Shown here one piece after another: positions 41,065-49,491 of a stretch of DNA of 64,000 bases. Within the stretch, counting starts at the first letter, position 1, and each line of letters starts with the position of its first letter. The position numbers were made by a program, and so were the translations under genes. The notes beneath the pieces are model-generated. The model did no database searches and was not told where the DNA came from. It saw only the letters and a list, made by a program, of their open reading frames with translations. Origin of the DNA: DASPWW01 sp963841715 (lineage in GTDB: Bacteria; Actinomycetota; Thermoleophilia; Solirubrobacterales; 70-9); contig CAWJDP010000001.1 in assembly GCA_963841715.1 (NCBI GenBank), positions 310,001 to 374,000 of the forward strand. The letters run 5' to 3'.

Positions 41065-42336
41065 GTGGCAACCGCGACCGAAAGCGTCCGTGACGTCTGC
41101 GCGGCGGCGCGCGCCGCGGCACGCACCCTCGCGACGCTCGACACGGCGACCAAGGACGCGGCGCTTGAGGCGACCGCGCGCCGGCTCGGCGAGCCCGAGC
41201 GGATCGCCGAGCTGCTCGACGCCAACCGCGCCGACGTCGACGACGCCCGCGCCGGTGACCTCGACGCCGCGTTCATCGACAAGCTGACGCTCGACGAGGA
41301 CCGGATCGCGGCGATGGCCGAGGGCGTGCGCGAGATCGTCTCGCTGCCCGATCCCGTCGGCGAGGTGATCGAGACCCGGACGCTTCCGAACGGGCTCCGG
41401 CTCAGCAAGCAGCGGGTGCCGATCGGCGTCGTCGCCGTCGTCTACGAGGCGCGGCCGAACGTGACCGTCGACGCCGCGGCCCTGTGCCTGAAGAGCGGCA
41501 ACGCGATCGTGCTCCGGGGCTCGAGCGCGGCCGAGCGCTCGAACGCGGTGCTGGCGGCGCTGCTTCGCGACGGGATCGCAGAGGCCGGAGTGCCCACGGA
41601 CGCCGTCGGGTTCATCAGCGGCGGCGGCCACGCCGACATGGAGGAGCTCGCGACGCAGGAGGACCTCGTCGACCTGATCATCCCCCGCGGCGGCGAGGGC
41701 CTGAAGGAGGCGCTGAAGGCCGTAGCCAAGGTCCCGGTGATCTACGCCGCCTCGGGCAACTGCCACGTCTACATCGACTCCGACGCCGATCTCGAGATGG
41801 CGCGGCGGATCGCGTTCAACGCCAAGGTCCAGCGCCCCGGCGTCTGCAACGCCGCCGAGACGCTGCTCGTCAACTCCCAGGTCGCGGCCGAGGTCCTGCC
41901 GCCGCTGCTCGCCGAGCTCGACGAGGCGGGGGTCGAGCTCGTTGGCGACGCCCGCGCGCGCGAGAGCGCCGGCGGAATCGCGGTGGGCGAGGCGACCGAC
42001 GAGGACTGGGACATCGAGTACCTGGACATGAAGATGGCGGTCGGCGTCGTCGACTCGATCGACGAGGCGATCGCGCACGTCAACGAGCACGGGAGCGGTC
42101 ACTCCGAGGCGATCGTCACCGGGTCCGAGGCCTCGGGCGCGGCGTTCGCCGACGGCGTCGACGCCGCGGCCGTCTACGTCAACGCGTCGACGCGGTTCAC
42201 GGACGGCTACGAATACGGCATGGGGGCCGAGATCGGCAACTCGACGCAGAAGCTCCACGCGCGCGGCCCGATCGGGCTGCGGGAGCTGACAACGACGAAG
42301 TTCGTCGTCCACGGGACGGGACAGATCAGGGAGTAG
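41065..42336 (+). CDS. proA: Gamma-glutamyl phosphate reductase
   Basis: 423 residues from GTG 41065. It has GVVAVVYEARPNVTVDAAALCLKSGNAIVLRGSS, the catalytic cysteine in KVQRPGVCNAAETLLV (~273), and near the end TRFTDGYEYGMGAEIGNSTQKLHARGPIGL. It reduces gamma-glutamyl phosphate with NADPH to glutamate semialdehyde, the second proline step. The 152-base gap before it (40913-41064) holds no recognised gene. Confidence 0.95.
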   Translation: MATATESVRDVCAAARAAARTLATLDTATKDAALEATARRLGEPERIAELLDANRADVDDARAGDLDAAFIDKLTLDEDRIAAMAEGVREIVSLPDPVGEVIETRTLPNGLRLSKQRVPIGVVAVVYEARPNVTVDAAALCLKSGNAIVLRGSSAAERSNAVLAALLRDGIAEAGVPTDAVGFISGGGHADMEELATQEDLVDLIIPRGGEGLKEALKAVAKVPVIYAASGNCHVYIDSDADLEMARRIAFNAKVQRPGVCNAAETLLVNSQVAAEVLPPLLAELDEAGVELVGDARARESAGGIAVGEATDEDWDIEYLDMKMAVGVVDSIDEAIAHVNEHGSGHSEAIVTGSEASGAAFADGVDAAAVYVNASTRFTDGYEYGMGAEIGNSTQKLHARGPIGLRELTTTKFVVHGTGQIRE

Positions 42337-42387
42337 GAGGGTCCGGTCCCGAACCCGAGAGCGCAGGCCGGCGACGGCGATCGAGCG

Positions 42388-42978
42388 GTGGGAGTGCTCG
42401 GCGCCGCGTTCAACCCGCCCCATCTCGGCCATCTCGTGCTCGCCCAGGAGGCGGTCGCGCGGCTCGGCCTCGCTGAGCTGCTGCTGGTCCCGACCGGCGA
42501 GGCTCCGCACAAGCGGATCGAGGACGACCCCGGCGCGGACGTGCGGCTCGAGATGGCGACGCTCGCCGCTGAGGGCAACGAGCGCCTCGAGGTCACGGAC
42601 ATCGAGGTCGAACGCGACGGACCCTCGTACAGCTATCGCACCCTCGAGCTGCTCAGCGAGCAGCGGCCCGAAGCGAGGCTCCACTTCGTGATCGGCGCCG
42701 ACGTCGCCGTCGGCCTGGAGAGCTGGCGCAAGCCCGAGCGTGTTGTCGAGCTCTCCACGCTCGCCGTCGCCGCGCGGCCGGGGACGGACCGCCGCGAGGT
42801 CGACGAGACGCTCGAGCGCCTCGGCGCTGCGGACACCGCGGTCCAGCTCGAGATGCCGGAGATCGCGCTCTCCTCGAGCCTGGTGCGGCGGCGCGTCGGC
42901 GCGGGCGAGCCGATCCGCTACCTCGTCCCCGAGGGCGTTCGCGAGCTGATCGTCGCGCAGGGGCTGTACGCCGGGTGA
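42388..42978 (+). CDS. nadD: Nicotinate-nucleotide adenylyltransferase
   Basis: 196 residues. The HxGH nucleotidyl-transferase motif is AFNPPHLGHLVLAQEA, and the late motif is ALSSSLVRRRVGAGEPIRYLVPEGV, the ISSTxIR equivalent. It joins ATP and nicotinate mononucleotide to give deamido-NAD. GTG 42388 or 42394 may be the start; GGGAG lies between them. The stop overlaps the possible GTG start of rsfS. Confidence 0.94.
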   Translation: MGVLGAAFNPPHLGHLVLAQEAVARLGLAELLLVPTGEAPHKRIEDDPGADVRLEMATLAAEGNERLEVTDIEVERDGPSYSYRTLELLSEQRPEARLHFVIGADVAVGLESWRKPERVVELSTLAVAARPGTDRREVDETLERLGAADTAVQLEMPEIALSSSLVRRRVGAGEPIRYLVPEGVRELIVAQGLYAG

Positions 42979-42983
42979 CGGGG

Positions 42984-43352
42984 ATGACCTCGGAGGCGCT
43001 CGCGAGGCGGATCGCAGAGCTCGCGGACTCGAAGCAGGCGGGCGAGATCACCGCGATCGACATGCGTGGGCTCGTCGGGTACACGGACTTCCTCGTCATC
43101 TGCACGGCCCGCAACGAGCGCCAGGCGAAGGCGATCCACGACGAGGTCCACGCGCGCCTCAAGCACGAGAACGACCTTCTGCCCGCACGGGTAGAGGGCG
43201 GGGGCGAGTCGCGCTGGATCCTCGTCGACTACCTCGACTGCATCCTGCACGTGTTCGCGCCCGACACGCGCGACTACTACCGGCTCGAGCAGCTGTGGGG
43301 CGAGGCGCCCCGGCTCGAGCTGGACCCGCTTGCCGTCCGCGACGCCTCATAG
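42984..43352 (+). CDS. rsfS: Ribosome silencing factor
   Basis: 122 residues from ATG 42984 (MTSEALARRIAELADSKQAG), with an alternative GTG at 42975 overlapping the nadD stop. RsfS signatures are ITAIDMRGLVGYTDFLVICTARNERQAKAIHDEV and GESRWILVDYLDCILHVFAPDTRDYYRLEQLWGEAP. It binds L14 and keeps ribosomal subunits apart in stationary phase. nadD-rsfS is a common pair. Confidence 0.95.
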   Translation: MTSEALARRIAELADSKQAGEITAIDMRGLVGYTDFLVICTARNERQAKAIHDEVHARLKHENDLLPARVEGGGESRWILVDYLDCILHVFAPDTRDYYRLEQLWGEAPRLELDPLAVRDAS

Positions 43353-43366
43353 GCTCGTGCGCAGGA

Positions 43367-44131
43367 ATGGGCCAGTTGGGGCGTGCGTTCCCGGGTCACC
43401 GACCCAACCGGGCGGAGAGGACCGCCGTAGTCGGCGATCGGATACTCGCCGAGCGCGACGCTCGGATCGCCGAGCTCGAGACTCTTGCGCGCGGGCTGTC
43501 CGCGAAGCTGGTGCTGCGCGACCGCGAGCTTCGCGAGCTTCGCGAGGAGCTCGCCGAGTCGCGGTCGGGACTGCGCTCACTCGCGTCCGTCGGCCGCCAG
43601 CTCGACCAGCTCCAATCTCAGGCCCGGGGCCAGGCCACGCGCATCCGGATCCGCGCGCTTCGGGACGCGGCTGAGCTCGGCGAGCGAGTCACGGAGCTGG
43701 CGCGGCTCCCCGGGGGCGCCGGCACGCAGCTGGTCGAGGCGATCCAGGACGCGATCGGGCGTGTGGCCGACGCGGATGAGCTGCCCGAACCCGTGAGTGC
43801 CGAGGCCGACGGCACCCCCGCCCGCGAGCCGCAGGAGGTGTTCGAGGGCGCCGTCCAGGTGGAGGTCGGGCCGCTGAGCGACTTCGCCCAGCTCGTCAGC
43901 ATCGAGGACGCCGCGAACGCGATCGGCGCGACCTCGGAGATCTCGATCACGCGATTCTCGGGCGGGCGCGCGACGCTGGCGATGCGGCTCACCGAGCCGG
44001 TCGCGCTGCTGCGCGAGCTCGAGGAGCGCTGCGACCTCGAATTCAGCGTCCGTTCGCAGATCGACGACACGGTCGTCCTCGACGTCGATCCCGAAGAGCG
44101 GGACGAGGGCGGGCGCGCGGAGGCCGCATAG
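43367..44131 (+). CDS. Coiled-coil protein with conserved C-terminal domain, unknown function
   Basis: 254 residues from ATG 43367. Residues ~20-75 form a coiled coil (DARIAELETLARGLSAKLVLRDRELRELREELAES). A helical middle follows (SQARGQATRIRIRALRDAAEL). Residues ~160-235 form a compact alpha/beta domain (VQVEVGPLSDFAQLVSIEDAANAIGATSEISITRF, then GGRATLAMRLTEPVALLREL). That domain resembles the small beta-alpha-beta unit of coiled-coil proteins in related genomes that sense or organise cell structures. No enzyme motif is present. It follows rsfS by 14 bases and may be co-transcribed. Confidence 0.75.
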   Translation: MGQLGRAFPGHRPNRAERTAVVGDRILAERDARIAELETLARGLSAKLVLRDRELRELREELAESRSGLRSLASVGRQLDQLQSQARGQATRIRIRALRDAAELGERVTELARLPGGAGTQLVEAIQDAIGRVADADELPEPVSAEADGTPAREPQEVFEGAVQVEVGPLSDFAQLVSIEDAANAIGATSEISITRFSGGRATLAMRLTEPVALLRELEERCDLEFSVRSQIDDTVVLDVDPEERDEGGRAEAA

Positions 44132-44155
44132 GCGTGTAGGTAGGGTTCCGCGCTC

Positions 44156-45052
44156 ATGCACGAGCGTCTCGCGAACGTGAACGGGATCGAGCTCGTCTAC
44201 GACGAATTCGGCGCCCCGCATGACCCCGCGATGCTGATGGTCATGGGCCTCGGAGCGCAGATGATCTGGTGGGAGGAGGAGTTCTGCGAGCTGCTCGCGG
44301 CGAGCGGCTTCCGCGTCGTCCGCTTCGACAATCGCGACGTCGGCAACTCATCGAAGATCGAGGGGGGCCCGGGGCCGAACCTCGCGGCGGCGATCGCCGG
44401 CGACGGGAGCTCGGCGAGCTACACGCTCAGCGACATGGCCGCGGACGCGGTTGGGCTGCTTGACGTGCTCGAGATCGGCGCGGCGCACGTCGTCGGCGCG
44501 TCGATGGGCGGGATGATCGCGCAGACGATCGCAATCGAATACCCGGACCGGGTCCTGTCGCTGACCTCGATCATGTCGACGACCGGCGCGCTCGAGGTTG
44601 GCCGGCCGCATCCGGACGGGATGGCCGCGCTGGCGAGTACGCCGCCCCGCGGCGATCGCGAGGCGTACGCGGACTGGGGCGTCCAGGCTCGACGGATCAT
44701 CGGCTCGCCCGGCTACCCCACCGACGAGGCGGACCTGCGCCGCCGCGTGCTGCGCAGCTACGACCGCTCCTTCTACCCCGAGGGATTCGCGCGCCAGCTC
44801 GTCGCGATCGTCGCCTCCGGCGACCGCACCGAGCGCCTCGGCTCGGTCAGCGTTCCGACGCTCGTGATCCACGGCGCCGACGACCCCCTGATCGACGTCT
44901 CCGGCGGCGAGGCGACGGCGGGGGCGATCCCCGACGCGCGGCTGGTCGTGATCCCCGGGATGGGGCACGACATCCCGCGGGCGCTGTGGCCGAAGATCGT
45001 CGACGCGATCGTCGAGAACGCTGCTCGCGCCGCGGCCCCCGCGGCGGGCTAG
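44156..45052 (+). CDS. Alpha/beta-fold hydrolase
   Basis: 298 residues. NVNGIELVYDEFGAPHDPAMLMVMGLGAQMIWWEEEFC opens the fold. The nucleophile elbow is VVGASMGGMIAQTIA (Ser ~122), the acid is in VIHGADDPLIDV, and the base His in VIPGMGHDIP. Sequence features (RFDNRDVGNSSK) place it near esterases and haloalkane-type hydrolases. The substrate is unknown. It lies 24 bases after the coiled-coil gene. Confidence 0.9.
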   Translation: MHERLANVNGIELVYDEFGAPHDPAMLMVMGLGAQMIWWEEEFCELLAASGFRVVRFDNRDVGNSSKIEGGPGPNLAAAIAGDGSSASYTLSDMAADAVGLLDVLEIGAAHVVGASMGGMIAQTIAIEYPDRVLSLTSIMSTTGALEVGRPHPDGMAALASTPPRGDREAYADWGVQARRIIGSPGYPTDEADLRRRVLRSYDRSFYPEGFARQLVAIVASGDRTERLGSVSVPTLVIHGADDPLIDVSGGEATAGAIPDARLVVIPGMGHDIPRALWPKIVDAIVENAARAAAPAAG

Positions 45053-45109
45053 CTCGTCGCTGAAGTTCACGGTTTCTCGACATTCCAACCTTGCCCCGTA
45101 GTGCAAATG

Positions 45110-45475
45110 GGCGAGTCTGAGAGCTGGCGGGAGCGTTGTCTACGCCCAACTCGGAGGGAGCAGGCACACCCCGCACGGCTACCTCCGTACGACCTACTCC
45201 ATCGATGAGATCGATGCGATCGCCCTGTCCCTGCGAGGAGCTCGATAGTGGTATCTCTTGCCTGCAGATGTCGTTGTCAGCAAGCACGCCCCTCGCCTCA
45301 GGTGAAGGGCCCTCTTAACGGTCAACGGGCGGCGCTAAACTGGGCCGCCGACCACCCTCTCGGGGCTGTAGCTCAGCTGGGAGAGCGCCGCCATGGCATG
45401 GCGGAGGCCAGGGGTTCGAGTCCCCTCAGCTCCACTCCCTCCGCTTCTCGTCCGGTCGAGAGGACGGTCGGCACA
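45110..45475 (+). pseudogene. Remnant of a PD-(D/E)XK endonuclease-like gene running into tRNA-Ala
   Basis: Conserved pieces of one protein appear in successive frames: GGSVVYAQLGGSRHTPHG and YLRTTYSIDEIDAIAL, then EELDS/WYLLPADVVVSKHAPRLR, then LNGQRAALNWAADHPLGAVA, which reads straight into the tRNA. I recall small group-I-intron-associated PD-(D/E)XK proteins in related bacteria with the order 'R.TY...EIDA.A.YC.E...cy.lP', '..R.GQ.a.inWA.d', then a translated tRNA tail. Frameshifts and an in-frame stop (45244-45246) show decay. The N-terminal catalytic part is missing. This stretch is otherwise a ~310-base gap without an intact gene. Confidence 0.5.
45362..45434 (+). tRNA. tRNA-Ala (anticodon GGC)
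   Basis: 73 nt. The acceptor GGGGCTG pairs with CAGCTCC (one G-U), the D arm is GCTC...GAGC, the anticodon stem CCGCC/GGCGG encloses ATGGCAT with anticodon GGC, and the T arm AGGGG-TTCGAGT-CCCCT is complete. The discriminator base is A; CCA is not encoded. Decoding target: GCC and GCU codons. Confidence 0.96.
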
Positions 45476-45587
45476 CCCTCCTGCCCGGTATCACGGAACC
45501 CTCCGGCTACTGTCCCGCTCCGCGCCCGAGGCTCGCTGCGAGTAATGTCGACCGACGGCCTTACTCCAGAACGGCGGGGAAGGGACC

Positions 45588-47188
45588 ATCACGAGCTCAT
45601 CAACCCTGACGAGCGCGGGCGCAGTCCGGCGGGCCCTACTGGCCGCAGCGGCGCTCGCTGGGGCCGGCGTCGTGGCGCTGTCCGCCGCCGGCGTAGCCGT
45701 CGCCGAGCCCGGACCGGCCCGCTCCACCGCTTCCGTGAGCGACTCGATCCCCTGGTCGGACTGCCATCCCCCCGGCCCGGATCTGCAGTGCGCCCGAATC
45801 CGGGTGCCGCTCGACTGGGACCACCCGAACGGGCGCACGATCAGACTGGCGGTTATCCGCCACCTGGCCAGCAAGCCGAATCTGCGGATCGGCACGCTGT
45901 TCATCAACCCCGGCGGACCCGGCGACACCGGCGTCGGCCTCATCAAGGGCGATCCCGATAGCATCGACGCGCTCGGCGACGGTCGCTTCGACGTTGTCAG
46001 CTGGGATACGCGCGGCACCTATCGCCAGCACCCGGGTGCGCTGCTTCAAGAACAGGGGAGCGAGCGAGGTTCTGGGCCGGGGCCTCGATCCCAACGACGC
46101 GGGCAGCCGCGAAGCGCACCGTACGCCGCGCCCACGCACTGGCGCGGCGTTGCGGCAAGTTGAGCGGCTGGCTTCTGCCCCACATCTCGACCGCCGACAC
46201 GGCGCGCGATTTGGACTACCTGCGCCAGCTCGTCGGCGCGCAGAAGCTCACCTATGTCGGCCTCTCCTACGGCACCTACCTCGGCCAAACCTACGCGAAC
46301 ATGTTCCCGGACCGGGTCCGGGCGATGCTGCTCGACGGCATCGTCAATCCGGTCAGGTACTCGAAGAGCGCCGAGGCGAGGGAGGCCATGTTCTCCGATG
46401 CCGCCGACGGGGTGATGGACCGGCTCCTGGCGTTGTGCGAGAGCGCGGGACCGGAGCGCTGCGCGCTCGCCGGCGGCGAGCGCTCCCCGGCCGAGCGGTG
46501 GAAGCGGCTGGTCGCGCGGCTGAAGCGCATGCCGATCCGCGCTCCGGAGGCGAACGGCACGCAGTTGTCGCGCCAGAAGCTGACCTACGGCGATCTGCTG
46601 CTCTCGCAGTTCCAGCCACTCAGGGCCCCAGCAACGTGGCCGGCAGACGCGGCGGATCTCAACGCCGCGGCCGGGGGCAACGGATCGGCGCTGGAGGGCG
46701 CGGCCAGCGAGTCCGTTTCGCCCGCCGGCTGGAGCGGCGCCTCGACCTCGGCGGCGATCCAGTGCGCCGACGCGCCCGCCAAGAGGAGCGCGCGGGCCTG
46801 GCCGCAGGTGTACAAGCGACTGAAGCGGGTCGGCAAGCTCCAGGGACCGCTCAACTTCGCGTGGGGGTGGGCCCCCTGCGCTTCCTGGCCGGTGCGGGGC
46901 GAGGACACGTACAGAGGGCCGTGGAACGCCTCGACCCCGAACCCGATCCTGCTGGTCAACCAGACCCACGACCCGAACACGGGCTATGGCAACGCCGTCG
47001 CAGCGGAACACGTGCTCGGCAACGCGGTTCTGCTCACCCAGGAGGGCTACGGCCATCTCTGGTTCCAGGACCCGAGCACCTGCGTGGACAAGGCGTTTGC
47101 CGACTACCTGATCCATCTGAGCACCCCACCGCCGGGCACGGTCTGCCAGTCGGACCAGGAGCCCTTCGATCCGGGCTTTGGGCCGTAG
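45588..47188 (+). pseudogene. Exported TAP-like alpha/beta hydrolase, start lost and frameshifted twice
   Basis: The full protein can be followed through three frames: signal peptide and N-domain (AVRRALLAAAALAGAG ... PDLQCARIRVPLDWDHPNGRTI ... INPGGPGDTGVGLI ... FDVVSWDTRGTY) to ~46022; VRCFKNRGASEVL in a second frame; and from ~46100 KRTVRRAHALARRCGKLSGW with nucleophile VGLSYGTYLG, TAP-like C-domain and His in EGYGHLWF. Codon 45588, after GGGGAAGGGACC, is ATC where ATG is expected. Homologues are secreted tripeptidyl-aminopeptidase-like enzymes. An intact piece from 46160 still includes the catalytic triad, but export would be lost. Confidence 0.75.
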
Positions 47189-47499
47189 TCGATCTGACGT
47201 GATCGGCGCGAAGATCGCCGGCGCCACCGCGAGTTGGTGACCGCGAGCGCCGGAGGCGATTACCGCGACGTTCTCCTCCGACATCGCCACGGCACAGTAG
47301 CGGGGCTTATTTCTCGAGCAGCGAGGCGAGCGCCCGCAGAAACTGGGGGGAGCTGCAGCTGCCCCTGAGGGCCGGCGGCGCGCGGTCGGAGGTCGGGCTC
47401 TTCCTGCCCGCCGACAGGAGGGCGATCGCGGGGGCGATCACAGCGCAGAGGGTCAGGGGACGATCAACGCCTGGGCAACACCGCGGTTGGGCCCGGCGC

Positions 47500-47528
47500 T
47501 TGACTCGTTCGAGCCGGTTCGATAAGTG
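47500..47528 (+). promoter_or_regulatory. Candidate promoter upstream of 47598
   Basis: TTGACT (47500-47505), 17-bp spacer, TAAGTG (47523-47528). Predicted transcription start near 47535, with a leader of ~63 bases. The rest of the 409-base gap (47189-47597) holds no gene I can support. Confidence 0.45.
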
Positions 47529-47597
47529 TGCTGTCAGTCGGTGCAGGGGCCGGCAAGCACAACATCCGCCCGGGGAAGGTGGCGAGGTTTTGGCGGG

Positions 47598-49343
47598 ATG
47601 AGACGCAGATCTGCTGAACGCAACCAGCTCCCAGCCCGGCCACGGGGCCCGGCGGCGACCGTGATTGCGATCGCCGGGCTCGTGCTGGCGGTGATGCTCG
47701 CGGAGACGGTCGGCGCGGCGCTCGACGTGGCGGGAGCCACCGAGTCGCCCCTTTCGCCGCTGTGTGCTGAGGCGACCGCGGTCGCCGGCGATGCGGTGGA
47801 CCCTCTCGACCCGCGGCAGGCCGAGGACGCCGCGCCAGCCGCGGCGCTCGCGCCGCCCCCGCGCGACATCGACCACCGCACCCTGACCCCGGTGCGACCG
47901 GCGCTCGAGCGCGCGAAGCGCGATCGGCTCGCGATCACAGGCTCGCGGGTGAACGGTGCGCTCGCTTCCGAGCCCGCCGGGGGCGTCGCGCTCGATCGCG
48001 TCGCGTGCATGGAGCCGTTGCAGACGACCGCGGACGAGACGCCGGCGACGATCGTCAACGGCGCCGTCGCGCTGCACGCGAACTCGGCCCCCGACACCGA
48101 CACGATCGTCCGTCCGACCGCGAACGGGGTCAGCGTCGTCGAGAGCCGCCGCGGCGAGGCGGCGCCGACGAGCTTCAGCTGGAAGCTCGGCCTTCCGCAC
48201 GGAGCGCGCCTGCGCCCGCTCCCGAACGGCGCGGTCGCGATCGAGGGTCCGGCCGCGCCCGAGCCGACGGCGGTCGCCACGCCCGCGGTCCTCGGCGCCT
48301 CGCAGGGATCGGATTCGGAGGCGGGAGGTGACGGGGCGGAGGCGAAGCTGACCCCGACCGGCTCCGACCAGCTGACGCTCAGCTCTCCACCCGACGCGAA
48401 GGGTGTCGCGGTGACGCTGAAGGCGAAGCGGCGCAAGCGCCGTGGGCCGCGGCCACCGCGGTACGCGAAGGCCTATCCGATGGTCGGGATAAGCGGCAAC
48501 CTCTCAACGGAGGCGTCGAACGCCGCGTGCAGCTTCGCGCACGGCCAGCCGAAGGGCGGCCGGCTGATGCTGCTCAACTTCGGCCAGGCGCACGTCAAGG
48601 ACGGGGTCTTCGGTGCGGGGCGCCGGCCGTTCAACTCGAACGACGAGATCCTCGCGGCCCTGAACGCCGCGGCGCACAGCTACCGGCAGGGCGGATGCCA
48701 CAAGCGCGGTCACCGGGCGACGATCGCGTATGGGACGGGGAACTACAAGCTCTCTCGCGACGGCAACGACGGTGGGAGGATGTCGAAGCACCTCGCAGGC
48801 GAGGTCGGGACGGCGCAGCTGCACGTCGCGCGTGCGATAAAGCACGGCAAGCGGGACAGCGCCGCGGTCGCGGGCGACCTCGAGCCGCAATGGGATCCGG
48901 GGCAGAAGGGCGTCGGGGCCGCGAAGGCGCTTGCGCACGGGGCTTCGACCGGACATCTCACCTACTTCGACTTCGGCTCCGCTGGGCACTGCCCGCCGTA
49001 TCGCGGCCCGGCGCGCGGCTGCCGGAAGTGGGGGTACAAGAACCTCGGCAAGATCTCCCAGAAGCACCGGGCGGTCGCCCTGCCGCAGGTCTACCACGCC
49101 TTCCAGGCCAAGCAGTGGAGCCGGGTCCGGCGGGCGTGGGACCGCCGCAAGACCACCCGCCGCCACTGTCGGCACCACCGCACCGGAAGCTGCTTCTCGT
49201 TCGCGGGCGCGCTCGCGGAGCCGAGGGCGTGCGGCGCTCAGCTGACGCCGACGCGGAGCTGGAGGCACCTGTGGAAGCACAACCGAAACGGCTCCGTGGG
49301 GCGCAAGCTGATCCTCTACAACCCGCACAAGGTCAACTGCTGA
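47598..49343 (+). CDS. Large exported protein with C-terminal glycoside-hydrolase-like domain
   Basis: 581 residues from ATG 47598. The N-terminus has one transmembrane/signal helix (AATVIAIAGLVLAVMLAETV). Residues ~50-290 are low-complexity Ala/Pro/Thr with an 'SFSWKLGLPHGARLRPLPNGAVAI' strand region. A basic linker (KAKRRKRRGPRPPR) leads to a ~270-residue domain: MVGISGNLSTEASNAACSF, GGRLMLLNFGQAHVKDGVFG, ATIAYGTGNYKLS, GDLEPQWDPG (acidic pair) and LPQVYHAFQAKQW. Strand order and the acidic residues after a beta-strand resemble TIM-barrel glycoside-hydrolase-like proteins, but the family is unnamed to me. Confidence 0.7.
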   Translation: MRRRSAERNQLPARPRGPAATVIAIAGLVLAVMLAETVGAALDVAGATESPLSPLCAEATAVAGDAVDPLDPRQAEDAAPAAALAPPPRDIDHRTLTPVRPALERAKRDRLAITGSRVNGALASEPAGGVALDRVACMEPLQTTADETPATIVNGAVALHANSAPDTDTIVRPTANGVSVVESRRGEAAPTSFSWKLGLPHGARLRPLPNGAVAIEGPAAPEPTAVATPAVLGASQGSDSEAGGDGAEAKLTPTGSDQLTLSSPPDAKGVAVTLKAKRRKRRGPRPPRYAKAYPMVGISGNLSTEASNAACSFAHGQPKGGRLMLLNFGQAHVKDGVFGAGRRPFNSNDEILAALNAAAHSYRQGGCHKRGHRATIAYGTGNYKLSRDGNDGGRMSKHLAGEVGTAQLHVARAIKHGKRDSAAVAGDLEPQWDPGQKGVGAAKALAHGASTGHLTYFDFGSAGHCPPYRGPARGCRKWGYKNLGKISQKHRAVALPQVYHAFQAKQWSRVRRAWDRRKTTRRHCRHHRTGSCFSFAGALAEPRACGAQLTPTRSWRHLWKHNRNGSVGRKLILYNPHKVNC

Positions 49344-49491
49344 GCCGGCCGATCGGGGCCGCAGCCTGCACTCCGATCATCGGCGGCGCGGATCGGCTCG
49401 CGGCACGCTGACTCGGGAGGTGCCGCGATGAAAGAATCACTCGAGTGTCGGCCCTCGGCCCCGATTCCCCGCTGCCGCTGATTTCGCCGCG

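Noticed and set aside
45362..45434. Open frame through the tRNA with GAVAQLGERRHGMAEARG
   Set aside because: This peptide is simply a translated tRNA-Ala; it is not a protein, although it helps recognise the remnant upstream.
47307..47459. Minus-strand frame with a hydrophobic stretch (TLCAVIAPAIALLSAG) ending LRALASLLEK
   Set aside because: No start codon gives a plausible signal peptide, no ribosome binding site is seen, and the region is likely intergenic; too weak to annotate.
49372..49390. CCGATCATCGG-type palindrome upstream of the glycosyltransferase, also at ~15466
   Set aside because: The same string occurs inside the MFS gene at ~59318 as ordinary coding sequence, so recurrence is expected by chance in this composition.
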